The notes: generated by a model not told the origin, from the letters alone. Shown: positions 45,483 through 55,571, numbered from the stretch's first letter. The stretch is DNA of 64,000 nt from Thioploca ingrica (GCA_000828835.1 AP014633.1:992001-1056000), one strand, 5' to 3'. A program made the numbers and translations.

Positions 45483-47624
45483 TCATTTCGGTTGCTTCGG
45501 TGATTTTTGTTCAGATTGTTTAGTCGGTAACGTTAGTAATTCAAGCTGTTGTTGTAATGCTTCGGTAATTGCTGTGGTTTCCTCCTCATCCTCAATGATA
45601 TAAGGAATGATCATAATAATCAGTTCTGTTCTCTGAGTAGAAGCGTTGTCAACCCGAAACAGTTGCCCGATTAACGGGATATCACTTAATATCGGTACGC
45701 CACTTCTCCCTTCACTACGATGATTATCAATCAAACCACCGAGTAGAACCGAATGACCATCACTCAAACTCAGTTTGGTACTAATTTGACGATTATATAT
45801 TTCGGGTGAACTAATGTTACTGGTTGAATTCGGTCTCGCTTCGCTACTTTGCTGGTTAATTGTTAAATCGACTCGCCGCCCAGCATAAACGACTGGTGTA
45901 AGACCCAAGGTGATGCCAGTACGACGATATTGAATTTGTTGCACGATTGCGGTGTCACCCCCTACTTGTACGTTGGCGGAATTCGTTTGACTAGTTAAAG
46001 TCGGTATTTCTGTACCCACATTAATAGTGGCTTCGCTACCGCTACGTACCATTAACCGTGGTGTAGCTAAAATCGTCGCTCGGCTATTATTCGCAAAAGC
46101 ATTGAGAATGGCTCTTGCTTTACCAGCATTGCTTAAGGTATAAGTCAGACCAGAACCACCTATGCTTGGTTCCGTCAGAGTACTCAGTTTACCTTGTAAA
46201 CCACCTAAATTAGCCTGATTCAGTACCCATTCAATCCCACGTTGATCCTGATCGGTTAAGGTAATTTCCGCAATAGTGGCTTCAATTAATACTTGTTTAG
46301 CTGGTTTGTCCATCTCTTGTAAAACCGGTAATAATCGCGCCCATTCTTCACCGGTACCGGTAAACAATATCGCATTACGATTAGGATCAGAGAGGAATTT
46401 AGCTGGAGTAACCGCTGGATTAGGTTTACGCAACTCTCCAGATAAATTATTGAGCAAGGCAACTAACTGTTCTGCAGGAGTATTTTTAACGGGGTAAAAG
46501 AATAAGCGTGGTTTTTTATCATCAGTACCGACTTGCTGATTAAGATTGAGTTGATCGAGTTGTTCTGCCCATTGTTGCACATAAGCTAACGTTTCTTGAT
46601 CGGGTGCAAACAGCATAATCGTATTGGTTTCATTGATGGGTAGAAGCGTAATATTACTAAAAGCCGGTCTCGAAGAAACTGAATAACCTTGAGTAGTTAA
46701 TACTTCGGTTAATTTTTGTGCTAATACGGCGGCGGATAAAAATGCCGGTTCAATGCGCAGACTATATCGACTTTGCATTGAAGGTTGATCAAAGAAACGG
46801 ATTGCTTCTACCGCTTGCTTAACCAATTGTGGACTACCCATAAGAACTATCGCATTATTTTCGCTATATTCTTGAATAACAATGTCATAACCTTTATAAA
46901 GTTGCTCAATCCACCTTTTAATTTGATTGTAACCCACCACTTTCAGAGGAACAAATTGGAAAACCGGCCGATGACTAGGCGGAACTTCTGGAAGCGTTAA
47001 TCCTTGTACAATCATAGAAGGTAACGGATTGGGTAATTGGTTTTTAGTCGCAGTAAACCGCAAAAAATCACCTTGCAACTGAATAGTCACCCCATAGTTA
47101 GCCAATACTTGTTGAGCTAATTGATAAAGTTGTTGAGGCGGTTGTGCTTCTGTTGCTCTTAGCGTGACCAATTCAGTTCTTGGTTGGATGGGATTATCTA
47201 TTTCAAATGACAATCCAAGCAAATTACCAAAAACCTCGTTAATAAAAGCTGGCAATGGTAATCCTTCCACATTAACGCTTACCGGTGCTACTTTGGCAAA
47301 GTGAGGAAAAGAACCGGTTTCACTGAGCTGTGCTGAAGAAGTTGTTGCCGTGGTGACTGGCAGAGACGGAGTTGGTTTAAACCGGAGCTGAGAGATGGGT
47401 TCTTCTGCGGCGATTTTCATTTCTGAAGTAGCAGAAATTTTTTCGGTTTTGATAGGTTTACGCAAAGGAGTTGGTAAGCTGGGAGAAAAAACTGCCGCTG
47501 TAGGAACACAACCGGTAACGAGTACTACCAAACTGACGATTACAATGCGATGTAATGCCGGCTTATCTCGATTTTTCTCGTTAGGTTGAGTCATACCGGA
47601 ATTAAGGATAAAAATAGAATTCAT
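45483..47624 (-). CDS. gspD: Type II secretion system secretin GspD
   Basis: The 713-residue outer-membrane ring protein has a lipoprotein signal ending VLVTGC (lipobox), then N domains (PLPAFINEVFGNLLGLSFEI and RSLRIEP-like repeats), and the secretin core: VLIEATIAEITLTDQDQRGI, GSEATINVGTEIPTL, LTPVVYAGRRVDLTINQQSS and SVLLGGLIDNHRSEGRSGVP, IPLIGQLFRV. All family blocks are intact. The start at 47624 has no ribosome site; Met11 (47594) also gives a good lipoprotein signal. The GspC-like gene stands just upstream on the same strand. Confidence 0.93.
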   Translation of the reverse strand: MNSIFILNSGMTQPNEKNRDKPALHRIVIVSLVVLVTGCVPTAAVFSPSLPTPLRKPIKTEKISATSEMKIAAEEPISQLRFKPTPSLPVTTATTSSAQLSETGSFPHFAKVAPVSVNVEGLPLPAFINEVFGNLLGLSFEIDNPIQPRTELVTLRATEAQPPQQLYQLAQQVLANYGVTIQLQGDFLRFTATKNQLPNPLPSMIVQGLTLPEVPPSHRPVFQFVPLKVVGYNQIKRWIEQLYKGYDIVIQEYSENNAIVLMGSPQLVKQAVEAIRFFDQPSMQSRYSLRIEPAFLSAAVLAQKLTEVLTTQGYSVSSRPAFSNITLLPINETNTIMLFAPDQETLAYVQQWAEQLDQLNLNQQVGTDDKKPRLFFYPVKNTPAEQLVALLNNLSGELRKPNPAVTPAKFLSDPNRNAILFTGTGEEWARLLPVLQEMDKPAKQVLIEATIAEITLTDQDQRGIEWVLNQANLGGLQGKLSTLTEPSIGGSGLTYTLSNAGKARAILNAFANNSRATILATPRLMVRSGSEATINVGTEIPTLTSQTNSANVQVGGDTAIVQQIQYRRTGITLGLTPVVYAGRRVDLTINQQSSEARPNSTSNISSPEIYNRQISTKLSLSDGHSVLLGGLIDNHRSEGRSGVPILSDIPLIGQLFRVDNASTQRTELIIMIIPYIIEDEEETTAITEALQQQLELLTLPTKQSEQKSPKQPK

Positions 47625-47665
47625 TATTAATTAGTTATTTTTTATTTCGCTTTGGTAGGTTTAAG

Positions 47666-48115
47666 CTATTCATATAATTTAATAAGTTGAATTTTGCCCT
47701 CATGAACAACTTCAATCGTATCATCATGTATCGTTCGTAACAGAGCACCATTAGGGAGATGACTGTTTATGAAATAGGAACTGATTTTTTTATTATTATC
47801 TAAAAGCAAGATATAGCTTTTATATCCTTGTTGAATAATACCGACAAACTTAAATTCATTACCGATTTTAGTGGTTAATGACGATTTGCTTTGGGTTGAT
47901 AATTCCATTAACTGGGTCGTTTTTTTCTCCCAAAGACTGAGTTCATTTAATTGAGTAACCCAAGTTTGGGTATTAGGAAGAGTAGGAAGTTGCAAAGGAT
48001 TCCAGTGGTCTTCTTGAACTGGAACTGAAACCACACTGGGTATAGTAATGAACTCCAAAGCCAATGCACCAGTTAATCCATTGAGTCCAATCAAGAAAAT
48101 AATATGTTTAATCAT
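47666..48115 (-). CDS. GspC-like secretion protein
   Basis: The 149-residue protein has an N-terminal signal or anchor (IIFLIGLNGLTGALALEF) and a C-terminal half (KFVGIIQQGYKSYILLLDNN, then INSHLPNGALLRTIHDDTIEVV) like the homology-region domain of GspC, which links the inner-membrane platform to the secretin. It precedes gspD by 41 bp. The protein is short: the PDZ or coiled-coil end of classic GspC is missing. A PilP-like role is an alternative. Confidence 0.55.
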   Translation of the reverse strand: MIKHIIFLIGLNGLTGALALEFITIPSVVSVPVQEDHWNPLQLPTLPNTQTWVTQLNELSLWEKKTTQLMELSTQSKSSLTTKIGNEFKFVGIIQQGYKSYILLLDNNKKISSYFINSHLPNGALLRTIHDDTIEVVHEGKIQLIKLYE

Positions 48116-48486
48116 CCTAAGAAATCAAAATAGTTGCAAATCAATTGTCTAATTCCAATAATGAGTCGATTATTAGGTAGTGCTAAACAGTTAGTGATAC
48201 TAAAGTCGCAACCCGGGATTGCAACCCCTAATTACGGTAAAATCAATTCTTTTTTAGCACTAGCCATTATTAAATAGATATTATTTATTTTAGCTAAATT
48301 GATTTGATTATTAAATCATTTTAAGTCATCCAGTCGGATGGTGCTTAAAAAATATAAGTTTACATACCGTCTTGATGTTCTTATATTATGGACTAAAATA
48401 ACGATGAGCATAACGTCTTTAAATAAACCAACCGGTTTGGCGGTTAACCAGAAAATTTTATTTTTAGGTAAATTAAGGAGAAAATA
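48116..48486. other. Divergent promoter region of the secretion genes
   Basis: 370 bp between the gspC-like/gspD pair and gspGHIJ. No gene found. AAGGAG at about 48474 sets the gspG start. Promoters for both sides are expected but not recognised. Confidence 0.5.
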
Positions 48487-48918
48487 ATGTTAATTAGTAA
48501 ATTCAATAAAAAACAAGGTTTTACTTTAATTGAATTATTAATTGTTATGGCCATTTTAGGTATGTTAGCGGCCATCGTTGGTCCCAGTCTGATGGGTAAA
48601 TTCGGTCAAGGTCAACGCAGTGCAGCCAAAACCCAAATCGCTAATATCGAGGTCGCGTTAGATACTTATAAGTTAGACATGTCTAAATATCCTGATAGTT
48701 TAGAAGATCTAGCGAAAAATTCCTCAAGCAATCCCAGATGGCAAGGTCCCTATTTGAAAAAAGGGTTACCAAAAGATCCTTGGGGTTATGATTACCAATA
48801 TCGGAAACCGGGTAACGAAGGACGGATTTATGATCTCTATTCTTTTGGTCCAGATGGTCAAGAAGGAGGAGAAGGTGACAATGCCGACATCGTTCATTGG
48901 AAGTCTGATAGTAAATAG
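48487..48918 (+). CDS. gspG: Type II secretion major pseudopilin GspG
   Basis: The 143-residue prepilin has a short leader with Gly11/Phe12 cleavage (KKQGFTLIELLIVMAILGM), Glu at +5, then the GspG pattern LDTYKLDMSKYPDSLEDL, WQGPYLKKGLPKDPWGYDY and SFGPDGQEGGEGDNADI, with the calcium-site Asp residues at the end. It forms the bulk of the pseudopilus. It is the first of four overlapping pseudopilin genes. Confidence 0.96.
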   Translation: MLISKFNKKQGFTLIELLIVMAILGMLAAIVGPSLMGKFGQGQRSAAKTQIANIEVALDTYKLDMSKYPDSLEDLAKNSSSNPRWQGPYLKKGLPKDPWGYDYQYRKPGNEGRIYDLYSFGPDGQEGGEGDNADIVHWKSDSK

Positions 48919-49432
48919 ATTCATATCGGCTTTTTCTACTAAAAACCAGCGTCAATTTGTTCAAGCTGGATTTACTTTACTCGAATTAATAATTGTTATG
49001 GCTATCATTGGGATGATGGCGAGTTTAGTTATTCCTCATATTGGCAGTGGTCAACTCACGCTACTCAAAGCACAAATGCGTGAAGCGGTAGCCGTACTCA
49101 ACTACGCTCGGCGCTCTGCTATTGTAGAAGGTAAACAGAAAGTGGCTTCATTTTATGAAGGTCAAGAGAATACCGCAGATAAATCACCTCAAAAAATGAC
49201 CCCCGGGCAGTGGGTTAGCCGAGGAACCACCTTACAATGGGGTGAAAAACGAAGTGATGATAAACAGTCAGAGGATGATAAACAGAAGAAAGTATATCAA
49301 ATCACCTTTTATCCTGAAGGTGGTAGTAGTGGGGGCGAAATTATTTTAGGCTATTTGGATCATAAAGCGGTTATTCGGGTTAATCCATTAACGGGTAAAG
49401 TGGAAGCGGAAATTGTAGATGAGAAAAAATAA
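48881..49432 (+). CDS. gspH: Type II secretion minor pseudopilin GspH
   Basis: Start chosen at ATG 48881 because AAGGAGGAGAAGG lies just before it; an earlier frame start at 48788 would lie inside gspG. The 183-residue protein has a long 30-residue leader, Gly30/Phe31 cleavage and AGFTLLELIIVMAIIGMMAS. A GspH-type beta domain follows (AVAVLNYARRSAIVEGKQKV...YQITFYPEGG). The first gene overlap is 38 bp. Confidence 0.9.
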   Translation: MPTSFIGSLIVNRFISAFSTKNQRQFVQAGFTLLELIIVMAIIGMMASLVIPHIGSGQLTLLKAQMREAVAVLNYARRSAIVEGKQKVASFYEGQENTADKSPQKMTPGQWVSRGTTLQWGEKRSDDKQSEDDKQKKVYQITFYPEGGSSGGEIILGYLDHKAVIRVNPLTGKVEAEIVDEKK

Positions 49433-49805
49433 TACTCGACAACAGGGGTTTACTTTACTCGAAGTAATCGTGGCGATGGCTATCGTGGGTATGGCATTAG
49501 GAACAATACTCGGTTTATTAGCCGGAAGCAAACGGTTAGCTTTTAAAGCCACTGATGACATTGAACGAACCCTATTTTTACGTTCGGCTATCAATGCGGC
49601 TCAGGTGCTTAAAGAGCCAGAATATCCAGAGTTACCCAGCCAGTATAAAAAAAATTTAACTATCAGTATCGGTGAACCGTTGGAAAAACCCGAACAGCAA
49701 ACTAAACCGATGCAATTAGCTTTAGAACCTTATACTTTGCGAGATGAGGAAAAAGGAATAGAATTAAGCACAGTGAGACTAATAAAACGAGATACCGCAC
49801 AATAA
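49419..49805 (+). CDS. gspI: Type II secretion minor pseudopilin GspI
   Basis: The 128-residue prepilin has cleavage site Gly10/Phe11 in RQQGFTLLEVIVAMAIVGMA. The rest is short and fits GspI (about 120 residues). It overlaps gspH by 14 bp. GspI, J and K form the tip of the pseudopilus. Confidence 0.9.
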   Translation: MRKNNTRQQGFTLLEVIVAMAIVGMALGTILGLLAGSKRLAFKATDDIERTLFLRSAINAAQVLKEPEYPELPSQYKKNLTISIGEPLEKPEQQTKPMQLALEPYTLRDEEKGIELSTVRLIKRDTAQ

Positions 49806-49841
49806 CTAGAAGAAGAAAGTTTTTTAATTTGCAATTCAAAT

Positions 49842-50537
49842 TTGCAATTTTCAATAAGTTATTTTTATTTTGAGAAACCGTTGTTAACTATTCGCTATAA
49901 CCAAGCTGGTTTTACTCTGTTAGAGTTAGTTGTGGCGCTGACATTATCTACCTTAATTATGTTAATGTTAGCGGTGGGAATGAATACCGTGGTCAATGAT
50001 TGGAGTCGTTCTCATAACTATCTCGATGAAACTTTAGATAAAGTACTCATTTTATTACAAATTGAACGTGCTTTAGCCGGTGCTTTTCCCTATACGTATC
50101 CTGATAAAGATCAGGGGGGATGTTTTCAAAGAAAATGTATTTTTTTTGAAGGAGAAGAAAAGAAAATAGCTTGGGTATCAACCGTTTCACCAGGACGGCA
50201 ACCCGGTCTAATGACTTGGCAATTGTTACCGAGTGAAAAAGAGACCGGGGTAGAAATTCGCACGGTTCCCGCTTTTGCAACTGACCCCACTGAAAGGCTA
50301 GAAAAGGAGGCCATTTCGGTTACTGCTTTAGAAGGTTATAAATTATCATTCGAATATCTATATGTTGACGAACGGACAAAAACCGATACCAAATGGTTAA
50401 AAGAATGGTCAGCTAAAAAATTACGTGGTCTACCTTGGGCAGTACGAATACTGTTAGAAAATGAAAAGAACTCGACGGAACAATCGGTAGAAGTTATTGC
50501 AACTATCCTCGCACATGGAGATCCTATCAAACCTTAA
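49842..50537 (+). CDS. gspJ: Type II secretion minor pseudopilin GspJ
   Basis: A prepilin motif NQAGFTLLELVVALTLSTLI shows Gly23/Phe24 if translation begins at TTG 49842; no ATG is available upstream of the motif, so TTG at 49842 or at 49893-region would be the start. The 231-residue length fits GspJ, as does the central beta part. No gspK, E, F, L or M gene follows; the next gene is on the other strand and overlaps this stop by 4 bp. Confidence 0.85.
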   Translation: MQFSISYFYFEKPLLTIRYNQAGFTLLELVVALTLSTLIMLMLAVGMNTVVNDWSRSHNYLDETLDKVLILLQIERALAGAFPYTYPDKDQGGCFQRKCIFFEGEEKKIAWVSTVSPGRQPGLMTWQLLPSEKETGVEIRTVPAFATDPTERLEKEAISVTALEGYKLSFEYLYVDERTKTDTKWLKEWSAKKLRGLPWAVRILLENEKNSTEQSVEVIATILAHGDPIKP

Positions 50538-50707
50538 CCGATTGTTGATGGGCGTTGTGGAAAGAGAGCGGCATAGCGATCTATCCATTCAAAAGCGGCT
50601 TCATCAATACTTAATACTCGTCCTTCTTGTTCAAGTCTATTTTGATAATTAATAATTTGCCAAATTTGTTCAAGCATTCGTGCCGTGAAAGTGTCATTAG
50701 TGTTCAT
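50534..50707 (-). CDS. Small hypothetical protein, 57 residues
   Basis: ATG at 50707 has AAAGGAG about 9 nt upstream. The product begins MNTNDTFTARMLEQIWQIIN, then helical YQNRLEQEGRVLSIDEAAFE and WIDRYAALFP. No known family. Its stop overlaps the gspJ stop by 4 bp on the other strand. The excellent ribosome site and the helical, charged pattern favour a real gene. Confidence 0.65.
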   Translation of the reverse strand: MNTNDTFTARMLEQIWQIINYQNRLEQEGRVLSIDEAAFEWIDRYAALFPQRPSTIG

Positions 50708-50881
50708 CTCCGGATCTCCTTTAAATGAAGTAGTTTGACTGGAATGTTTACACTCAGAAGACTGTAATTAGAAAGCAGCAAGAATTCTACCAACTGAATA
50801 AAAGTACATTATTTATTTCTAAAATACAACCTTAACACCTTAAGACTTCAAATTTTGATAACAATGATTTTTTTATAATTA

Positions 50882-51256
50882 TCATAAAAACTCATCTTCA
50901 TTGTTATTCCATTCTGAAGAAACCATTTCACGGATCAGTTTTTGATAGATTTCAATTTGGCATACTTCTTCTACCACTTCATTTTGCAATTCCCAAAATT
51001 GCACCCCAACCTCAAAGTGATCGCCTTTATTATGACACCACACGACTTTCCCTCGTAAAACAATAAGGGGTTCCATTAGGACACGGATAGCAATCATTGA
51101 ATCGATTTCCCAAGCGACTTCAGACTCGAAGGATAAACCACCTAAGCCAACATTATTTAATTGTTGAATATTATGCTCAGTTTGGCTAAATTTCCATACT
51201 TCAATGGGTACAGAAGCCGGATGTCTAACGTATTTTCTTCCTTCATGCATAATCAT
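50882..51256 (-). CDS. PilZ domain protein
   Basis: The 124-residue protein begins with RKYVRHPASVPIEVWK, the RxxxR element that binds c-di-GMP, and QQLNNVGLGGLSFESEVAW, the second motif, where (D/N)xSxxG is changed to NVGLGG. A beta-barrel follows with VLRGKVVWCHNKGDHFEVGV and a C-terminal helix. It may sense c-di-GMP in surface or motility control. The changed second motif may weaken binding. Start could be Met1 or Met3. Confidence 0.82.
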   Translation of the reverse strand: MIMHEGRKYVRHPASVPIEVWKFSQTEHNIQQLNNVGLGGLSFESEVAWEIDSMIAIRVLMEPLIVLRGKVVWCHNKGDHFEVGVQFWELQNEVVEEVCQIEIYQKLIREMVSSEWNNNEDEFL

Positions 51257-51290
51257 AAATTTATCGCCTTATTTTCAAACTAAAAGTGGC

Positions 51291-51856
51291 TCATTTAGAT
51301 TCTAAGTTGTGCTGATATTGCTCTAGAACCCATCGTTGAATACCATCATTGAATAGAAGACAAATGCAAGTTTTTTCTTTTAGATTTAACAAAATTAATG
51401 GCTTCATCAGAATTTTTCACCATACCACTTTTAAGAAGAAATCTTATTATTATAGCACTTCGTCCATGTCCCAATGCACAATGAACAAAAACACCTTTAT
51501 GAGCCAAATGAGTCATTAATAATCATGATGATTGCGAATAAAACTCACTTCATTAAATTCAGCAGTTAAATCCAACGTAATGTTGTATTTCAAAAGGCCA
51601 AAGTCGCCGACCGAGATATAAGTTGGGAATAATTTCATCTATGACGTTTTCTTTAGAAAAGAAACAGAATAAGGCAAAAGTAAGCGTATTCAGTAAAAAA
51701 TAGAGCCAAAAAATAAAGTAGCTCAGCAGATGGAAACTTCCTAATGGTTTTTTTTAATAAAAGTTTGGGGTTACCAAATATATAAGCCAAACTTACTGAA
51801 AAGAAGGCAATAACAACACTCAGTTGTAAAATAATCTTTAGCAAATTTATCAACAA
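51291..51856 (-). pseudogene. Decayed dual-specificity phosphatase with N-terminal membrane region
   Basis: Pieces in order on the minus strand: membrane segment MLINLLKIILQLSVVIAFFS (start 51856) and YIFGNPKLLLKK, then SKENVIDEIIPNLYLGRRL, and the catalytic loop VHCALGHGRSA in GVFVHCALGHGRSAII, the HCx5R motif with intact Cys and Arg. Stops and frameshifts lie at about 51653, in the 51500-51570 region and at 51346; the last frame finishes RWVLEQYQHNLESK at 51291. No frame is long enough to work, so it is a pseudogene. Confidence 0.8.
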
Positions 51857-52393
51857 AAACCGAAGTTATCAACTTGGGTTACACCTAATCTAATTCGCAA
51901 TTTCATTTAATCCATCTGCTATTCTAGCTATTTTATCAATTTGTTGACTACCTGTATAGATTGACTCGTTTGTCTCATTGCAGTATTAATTGGTAAAATT
52001 TGAACCCGTTCCCAACTCGCTGTGGCCATTTTTCAACTCATTTACTTACTCTATTTATATTTTCTGCAATGTCTCCGAATGCAATAGCAGTACCATAATA
52101 GCAATAATTGAGATATTATTGATAGTCGATGGTTTGATAATCCTAATTATTAATTCCTGGATTAGTTTTTGTCACCAATAAGCCTTTTTTAATTTTATGT
52201 GCTAGCAAATTTTAAAAATTTGACGATGAGTTAACAAAAATAACTTTATTTCAATTCAAAAGCCAGTTCAACCTCAAGATAGAGTTTAAATGTGATTTAA
52301 TTTAAATTATTAATAACAAATAAATTTTTTTAACCAAAAATAGAACTTTTAAGTACAACAAGTTATCAAATTAACCTTGATAGGGAGAACAAA
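51857..52393. other. Degraded region upstream of fabI
   Basis: No intact gene. Minus-strand pieces such as QQIDKIARIADGLNEIAN around 51900-51960 hint at another lost gene, but the family could not be named. A frame at 51990-52181 on the plus strand looks like chance. fabI promoter must lie in the last 150 bp. Confidence 0.45.
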
Positions 52394-53176
52394 ATGGGAT
52401 TTTTAGCCGGTAAAAACGCTTTAATTGTTGGATTAGCCAGTAATCGTTCCATTGCTTGGGGAATTGCGCAAGCAATGCACCGCGAAGGTGCACAACTCGC
52501 GTTTACTTATCAAAATGATAAACTGAAGGAGCGGGTAGAAAAGATGGCTGCTGAATGTGATTCATCAATCACTTTACCTTGTGATGTCGGGAGTGACGAA
52601 CAAATTGAAGCGGTCTTTACTGAATTAAAAAAATCTTGGGATGGCTTAGATATTATCATTCATTCAGTCGCTTTTGCTCCAAAAGTAGAATTAGAAGGTA
52701 CATTTTTAGCTCATGCGACTCGTGAAGGTTTTAGGATAGCACATGACATTAGTTCTTATAGCTTTTCTGCCTTAGCGATGGCGGGACGTAGTATGATGGC
52801 GGGTCGTCAAGCCGCTTTATTAACTCTCACGTATCTTGGCGCTGAGCGGGCTGTTCCTCATTACAATGTTATGGGTTTGGCTAAAGCTAGTTTAGAAGCC
52901 AATGTTCGCTACATGGCGTATAGTCTAGGTACAGAAGGTATTCGAGTGAATGCAATTTCCGCTGGACCAATTCGCACTTTAGCCGCTGCCGGCATTGCAG
53001 ATTTTCGCAATATGTTAGATTATGTTGAAAGAAATGCACCCTTGCGACGCAATGTGACTATTGAAGAAGTGGGTAATACTGCCGCGTTTCTTTGTTCTGA
53101 CTTAGCATCGGCGATTACCGGGGAAATTATTTACGTTGATTGTGGGTTTCACATTACCGCTATGGGTGCATCTTAG
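52394..53176 (+). CDS. fabI: Enoyl-[acyl-carrier-protein] reductase (NADH)
   Basis: The 260-residue enzyme does the last reduction in fatty acid elongation. It shows [20 protein letters not shown] (the FabI-type dinucleotide site), [12 protein letters not shown], and the catalytic pair in [20 protein letters not shown], with Tyr and Lys six residues apart as in Fab[21 protein letters not shown] follows. Length is normal (262 in E. coli). Ribosome site GGGAG is 9 nt before the ATG. rpiA follows by 41 bp. Confidence 0.96.
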   Translation: MGFLAGKNALIVGLASNRSIAWGIAQAMHREGAQLAFTYQNDKLKERVEKMAAECDSSITLPCDVGSDEQIEAVFTELKKSWDGLDIIIHSVAFAPKVELEGTFLAHATREGFRIAHDISSYSFSALAMAGRSMMAGRQAALLTLTYLGAERAVPHYNVMGLAKASLEANVRYMAYSLGTEGIRVNAISAGPIRTLAAAGIADFRNMLDYVERNAPLRRNVTIEEVGNTAAFLCSDLASAITGEIIYVDCGFHITAMGAS

Positions 53177-53217
53177 TCAATTTTTATTAACCAATAACTT
53201 TAGAGGAAAATTAGACC

Positions 53218-53874
53218 TTGACACCTGATGAGAAAAAACAACAAGTAGCTAGAGCGGCTTTAGAACATATCGTTCCTGGGACAGTAATTGGCGTGGGTAC
53301 CGGCAGTACCGCTAATTACTTTGTCGATGCACTAGCCCAGATTAAGAATAAAATTGAAGGTACAGTAGCCAGTTCCAATGCCACTGCTGAACGCCTTAAA
53401 TCACATGGTATTCCTGTATTTGAACTGAATAGTGTAGATGAAATCTCAGTCTACATTGATGGTGCTGATGAATCGAACCGCTATTTACACCTTATCAAAG
53501 GCGGTGGGGGTGCGCTGACGCGAGAAAAAATCGTGGCAGCAGTCAGTACCCGCTTTGTTTGTATCGCTGACGATAGTAAATTAGTTGATGTCCTGGGTAA
53601 ATTCCCGTTGCCCGTTGAAGTCATCCCGATGGCGAGAAGTTATGTGGCTCGTCAATTGGTCAAATTGGGTGGTCAACCGATATGGCGTGAAGGGGTGACG
53701 ACGGATAATGGTAATGTCATTTTAGATGTACATCATTTAGAAATTGCCGAACCGGTTAAATTAGAAAGTGAGATTAATCAAATTGTTGGTGTTGTTACCA
53801 ACGGTCTGTTTGCTAAAAGACCAGCAGATATCTTATTATTAGGCACTGATACTGGGGTAAAAGTATTAGATTAA
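53218..53874 (+). CDS. rpiA: Ribose-5-phosphate isomerase A
   Basis: The 218-residue enzyme interconverts ribose 5-phosphate and ribulose 5-phosphate. Motifs: [28 protein letters not shown] with the catalytic Asp, [14 protein letters not shown] with Lys and Glu. Start is TTG at 53218 behind AGAGGAAAA; there is no in-frame ATG before the conserved region. A hairpin terminator stands 10 bp after the stop. Confidence 0.96.
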   Translation: MTPDEKKQQVARAALEHIVPGTVIGVGTGSTANYFVDALAQIKNKIEGTVASSNATAERLKSHGIPVFELNSVDEISVYIDGADESNRYLHLIKGGGGALTREKIVAAVSTRFVCIADDSKLVDVLGKFPLPVEVIPMARSYVARQLVKLGGQPIWREGVTTDNGNVILDVHHLEIAEPVKLESEINQIVGVVTNGLFAKRPADILLLGTDTGVKVLD

Positions 53875-53884
53875 TTCATGCTTG

Positions 53885-53910
53885 CCTCTCTCTTGCTTGA
53901 TGGAGAGAGG
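53885..53910 (+). terminator. Hairpin terminator after rpiA
   Basis: cctctctc (53885-53892) pairs perfectly with gagagagg (53903-53910) across a 10-nt loop, followed by attgttcttg. Confidence 0.65.
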
Positions 53911-53991
53911 ATTGTTCTTGACCGTGAGAAAATGACAAAGTGATGCTAAATTCTGCTAATGAATTTACTAATCTAGGGTGCGTATTGATAA

Positions 53992-54342
53992 ATGTCTCCC
54001 GAAAAAATTTTTCGTGCTTTAGCCGATGAAACCCGGTTACGTTGTGTCGTCCTGATACAACAAAAGGGTGAACTTTGCGTCTGTGAATTAACTTATGTTC
54101 TCAATTTAGCCCAACCTAAAATTTCCCGCCACCTAGCCATCTTAAAGGCAGCTAATCTTCTTCAAGATCGACGTGAAGGTTTATGGGTTTATTATCAATT
54201 ACATACTGATTTGCCCGCTTGGGTAAGGCAAGTTTTGCAAACAACAGTGAGCGGTGTTCAAGAGGTAAAGCCTTTTTGCACCGATAGACAAAATCTATCC
54301 TTAATGCCTAATCGAGAACAAATACGCTGTACGCTTGAATAA
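53992..54342 (+). CDS. arsR: ArsR-family arsenic-responsive repressor
   Basis: The 116-residue winged-helix protein has the arsenite-sensing Cys pair in GELCVCELTYVLNLAQPKIS (Cys29, Cys31), and the DNA-reading helix SRHLAILKAANLLQDRREGL. In family members arsenite binding releases the operator and switches on efflux genes. It heads the ars cluster; its likely operator is upstream or before acr3 at about 54420-54450, where a cgcatatattaatat palindrome-like stretch is seen. Confidence 0.93.
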   Translation: MSPEKIFRALADETRLRCVVLIQQKGELCVCELTYVLNLAQPKISRHLAILKAANLLQDRREGLWVYYQLHTDLPAWVRQVLQTTVSGVQEVKPFCTDRQNLSLMPNREQIRCTLE

Positions 54343-54485
54343 TAACAACCAGATTAGCTAAACTAAATTAGCCAATTTATTTAATTAATACTTGATTTTA
54401 TAACTAACTCCTATTATATTTGTCTATACGCATATATTAATATAAATTATTTTTAACCATTCTTTATTTCTATCGGAGACCCATC

Positions 54486-55571
54486 ATGAGTGTCCAATGT
54501 GAAATCGCCGCCAAACAACTGACCGATAGTGATCCATTAGGGTTTTTTGGACGTTACTTAACCATTTGGGTGGCGTTGTGTATTGCTACCGGCATCGGTT
54601 TAGGTAATCTGTTCCCTCACTGGTTTACTTGGTTAAGTCACTTAGAAATAGGACATGTCAATCTGTTGGTAGCCATACTCATTTGGGTGATGATTTATCC
54701 TATGATGGTCAACATCGATTTTAATTCACTCCGACATATTGGCGAACGTCCTAAAGGCTTAATTGTAACCTCAGTAACCAATTGGTTAGTTAAACCGTTT
54801 ACCATGGCTGCATTGGGCTGGTTATTTTTTGAAATAGTCTTTGTCGATTGGGTGACACCACAAAACGCTAAAGAATACATTGCCGGGATGATTCTACTGG
54901 GATCAGCACCCTGTACTGCGATGGTATTTGTTTGGAGTCAATTAACTAAAGGCGACGCGACTTATACCTTAGTACAAGTTTCTTTGAATGACATCGTGAT
55001 GATATTAGTTTATGCGCCCATTGTGGCATTTTTATTAGGTATTAGTGATATTGTCGTGCCCTGGGAAACCTTATTACTTTCGGTAGTGCTCTATGTGGTG
55101 ATTCCGCTCGTGGCGGGTTATTTGACTCGAGTTCAATTATTACAACGGGGTAGTGAAGAACGTGTGACTCAATTTACCGACAGCCTAAAACCTTGGACTA
55201 TCGTTGGGTTACTGCTGACGGTCGTACTTCTCTTTGGTTTTCAAGGCGAAATCATTTTAGCTCAACCTTTCGTGATTCTACTCATTGCTATCCCATTGAT
55301 AATTCAAAGTCTTGGGGTGGCAGCCATCGCTTATACCTGGGCATGGTTATGGCGAATTCCTATCGAAATTGCTGGTCCCGTCGCTTTAATCGGTTCTTCC
55401 AACTTTTTTGAATTAGCCGTTGCGGTAGCGATTAGTTTATTTGGATTGAATTCTGGCGCTGCCTTGGCAACCGTGGTGGGCGTATTAGTCGAAGTTCCGG
55501 TCATGCTATTTATCGTTTATCTCGTCAATCGCACCCGCCCATGGTTTATTTGGGAAAACGCTCATGTTTGA
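54486..55571 (+). CDS. acr3: Arsenite efflux permease, ACR3 family
   Basis: The 361-residue membrane protein has ten transmembrane segments and family signs: [40 protein letters not shown] with the essential Cys, and [20 protein letters not shown]. It exports arsenite with proton exchange. The start has GGAGA before it. It overlaps the following permease gene by 8 bp. Confidence 0.95.
   Translation: MSVQCEIAAKQLTDSDPLGFFGRYLTIWVALCIATGIGLGNLFPHWFTWLSHLEIGHVNLLVAILIWVMIYPMMVNIDFNSLRHIGERPKGLIVTSVTNWLVKPFTMAALGWLFFEIVFVDWVTPQNAKEYIAGMILLGSAPCTAMVFVWSQLTKGDATYTLVQVSLNDIVMILVYAPIVAFLLGISDIVVPWETLLLSVVLYVVIPLVAGYLTRVQLLQRGSEERVTQFTDSLKPWTIVGLLLTVVLLFGFQGEIILAQPFVILLIAIPLIIQSLGVAAIAYTWAWLWRIPIEIAGPVALIGSSNFFELAVAVAISLFGLNSGAALATVVGVLVEVPVMLFIVYLVNRTRPWFIWENAHV

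Noticed and set aside
51990..52181. Plus-strand frame of 63 codons before fabI
   Set aside because: It covers degraded sequence, with low-complexity Ile-rich text and no ribosome site.
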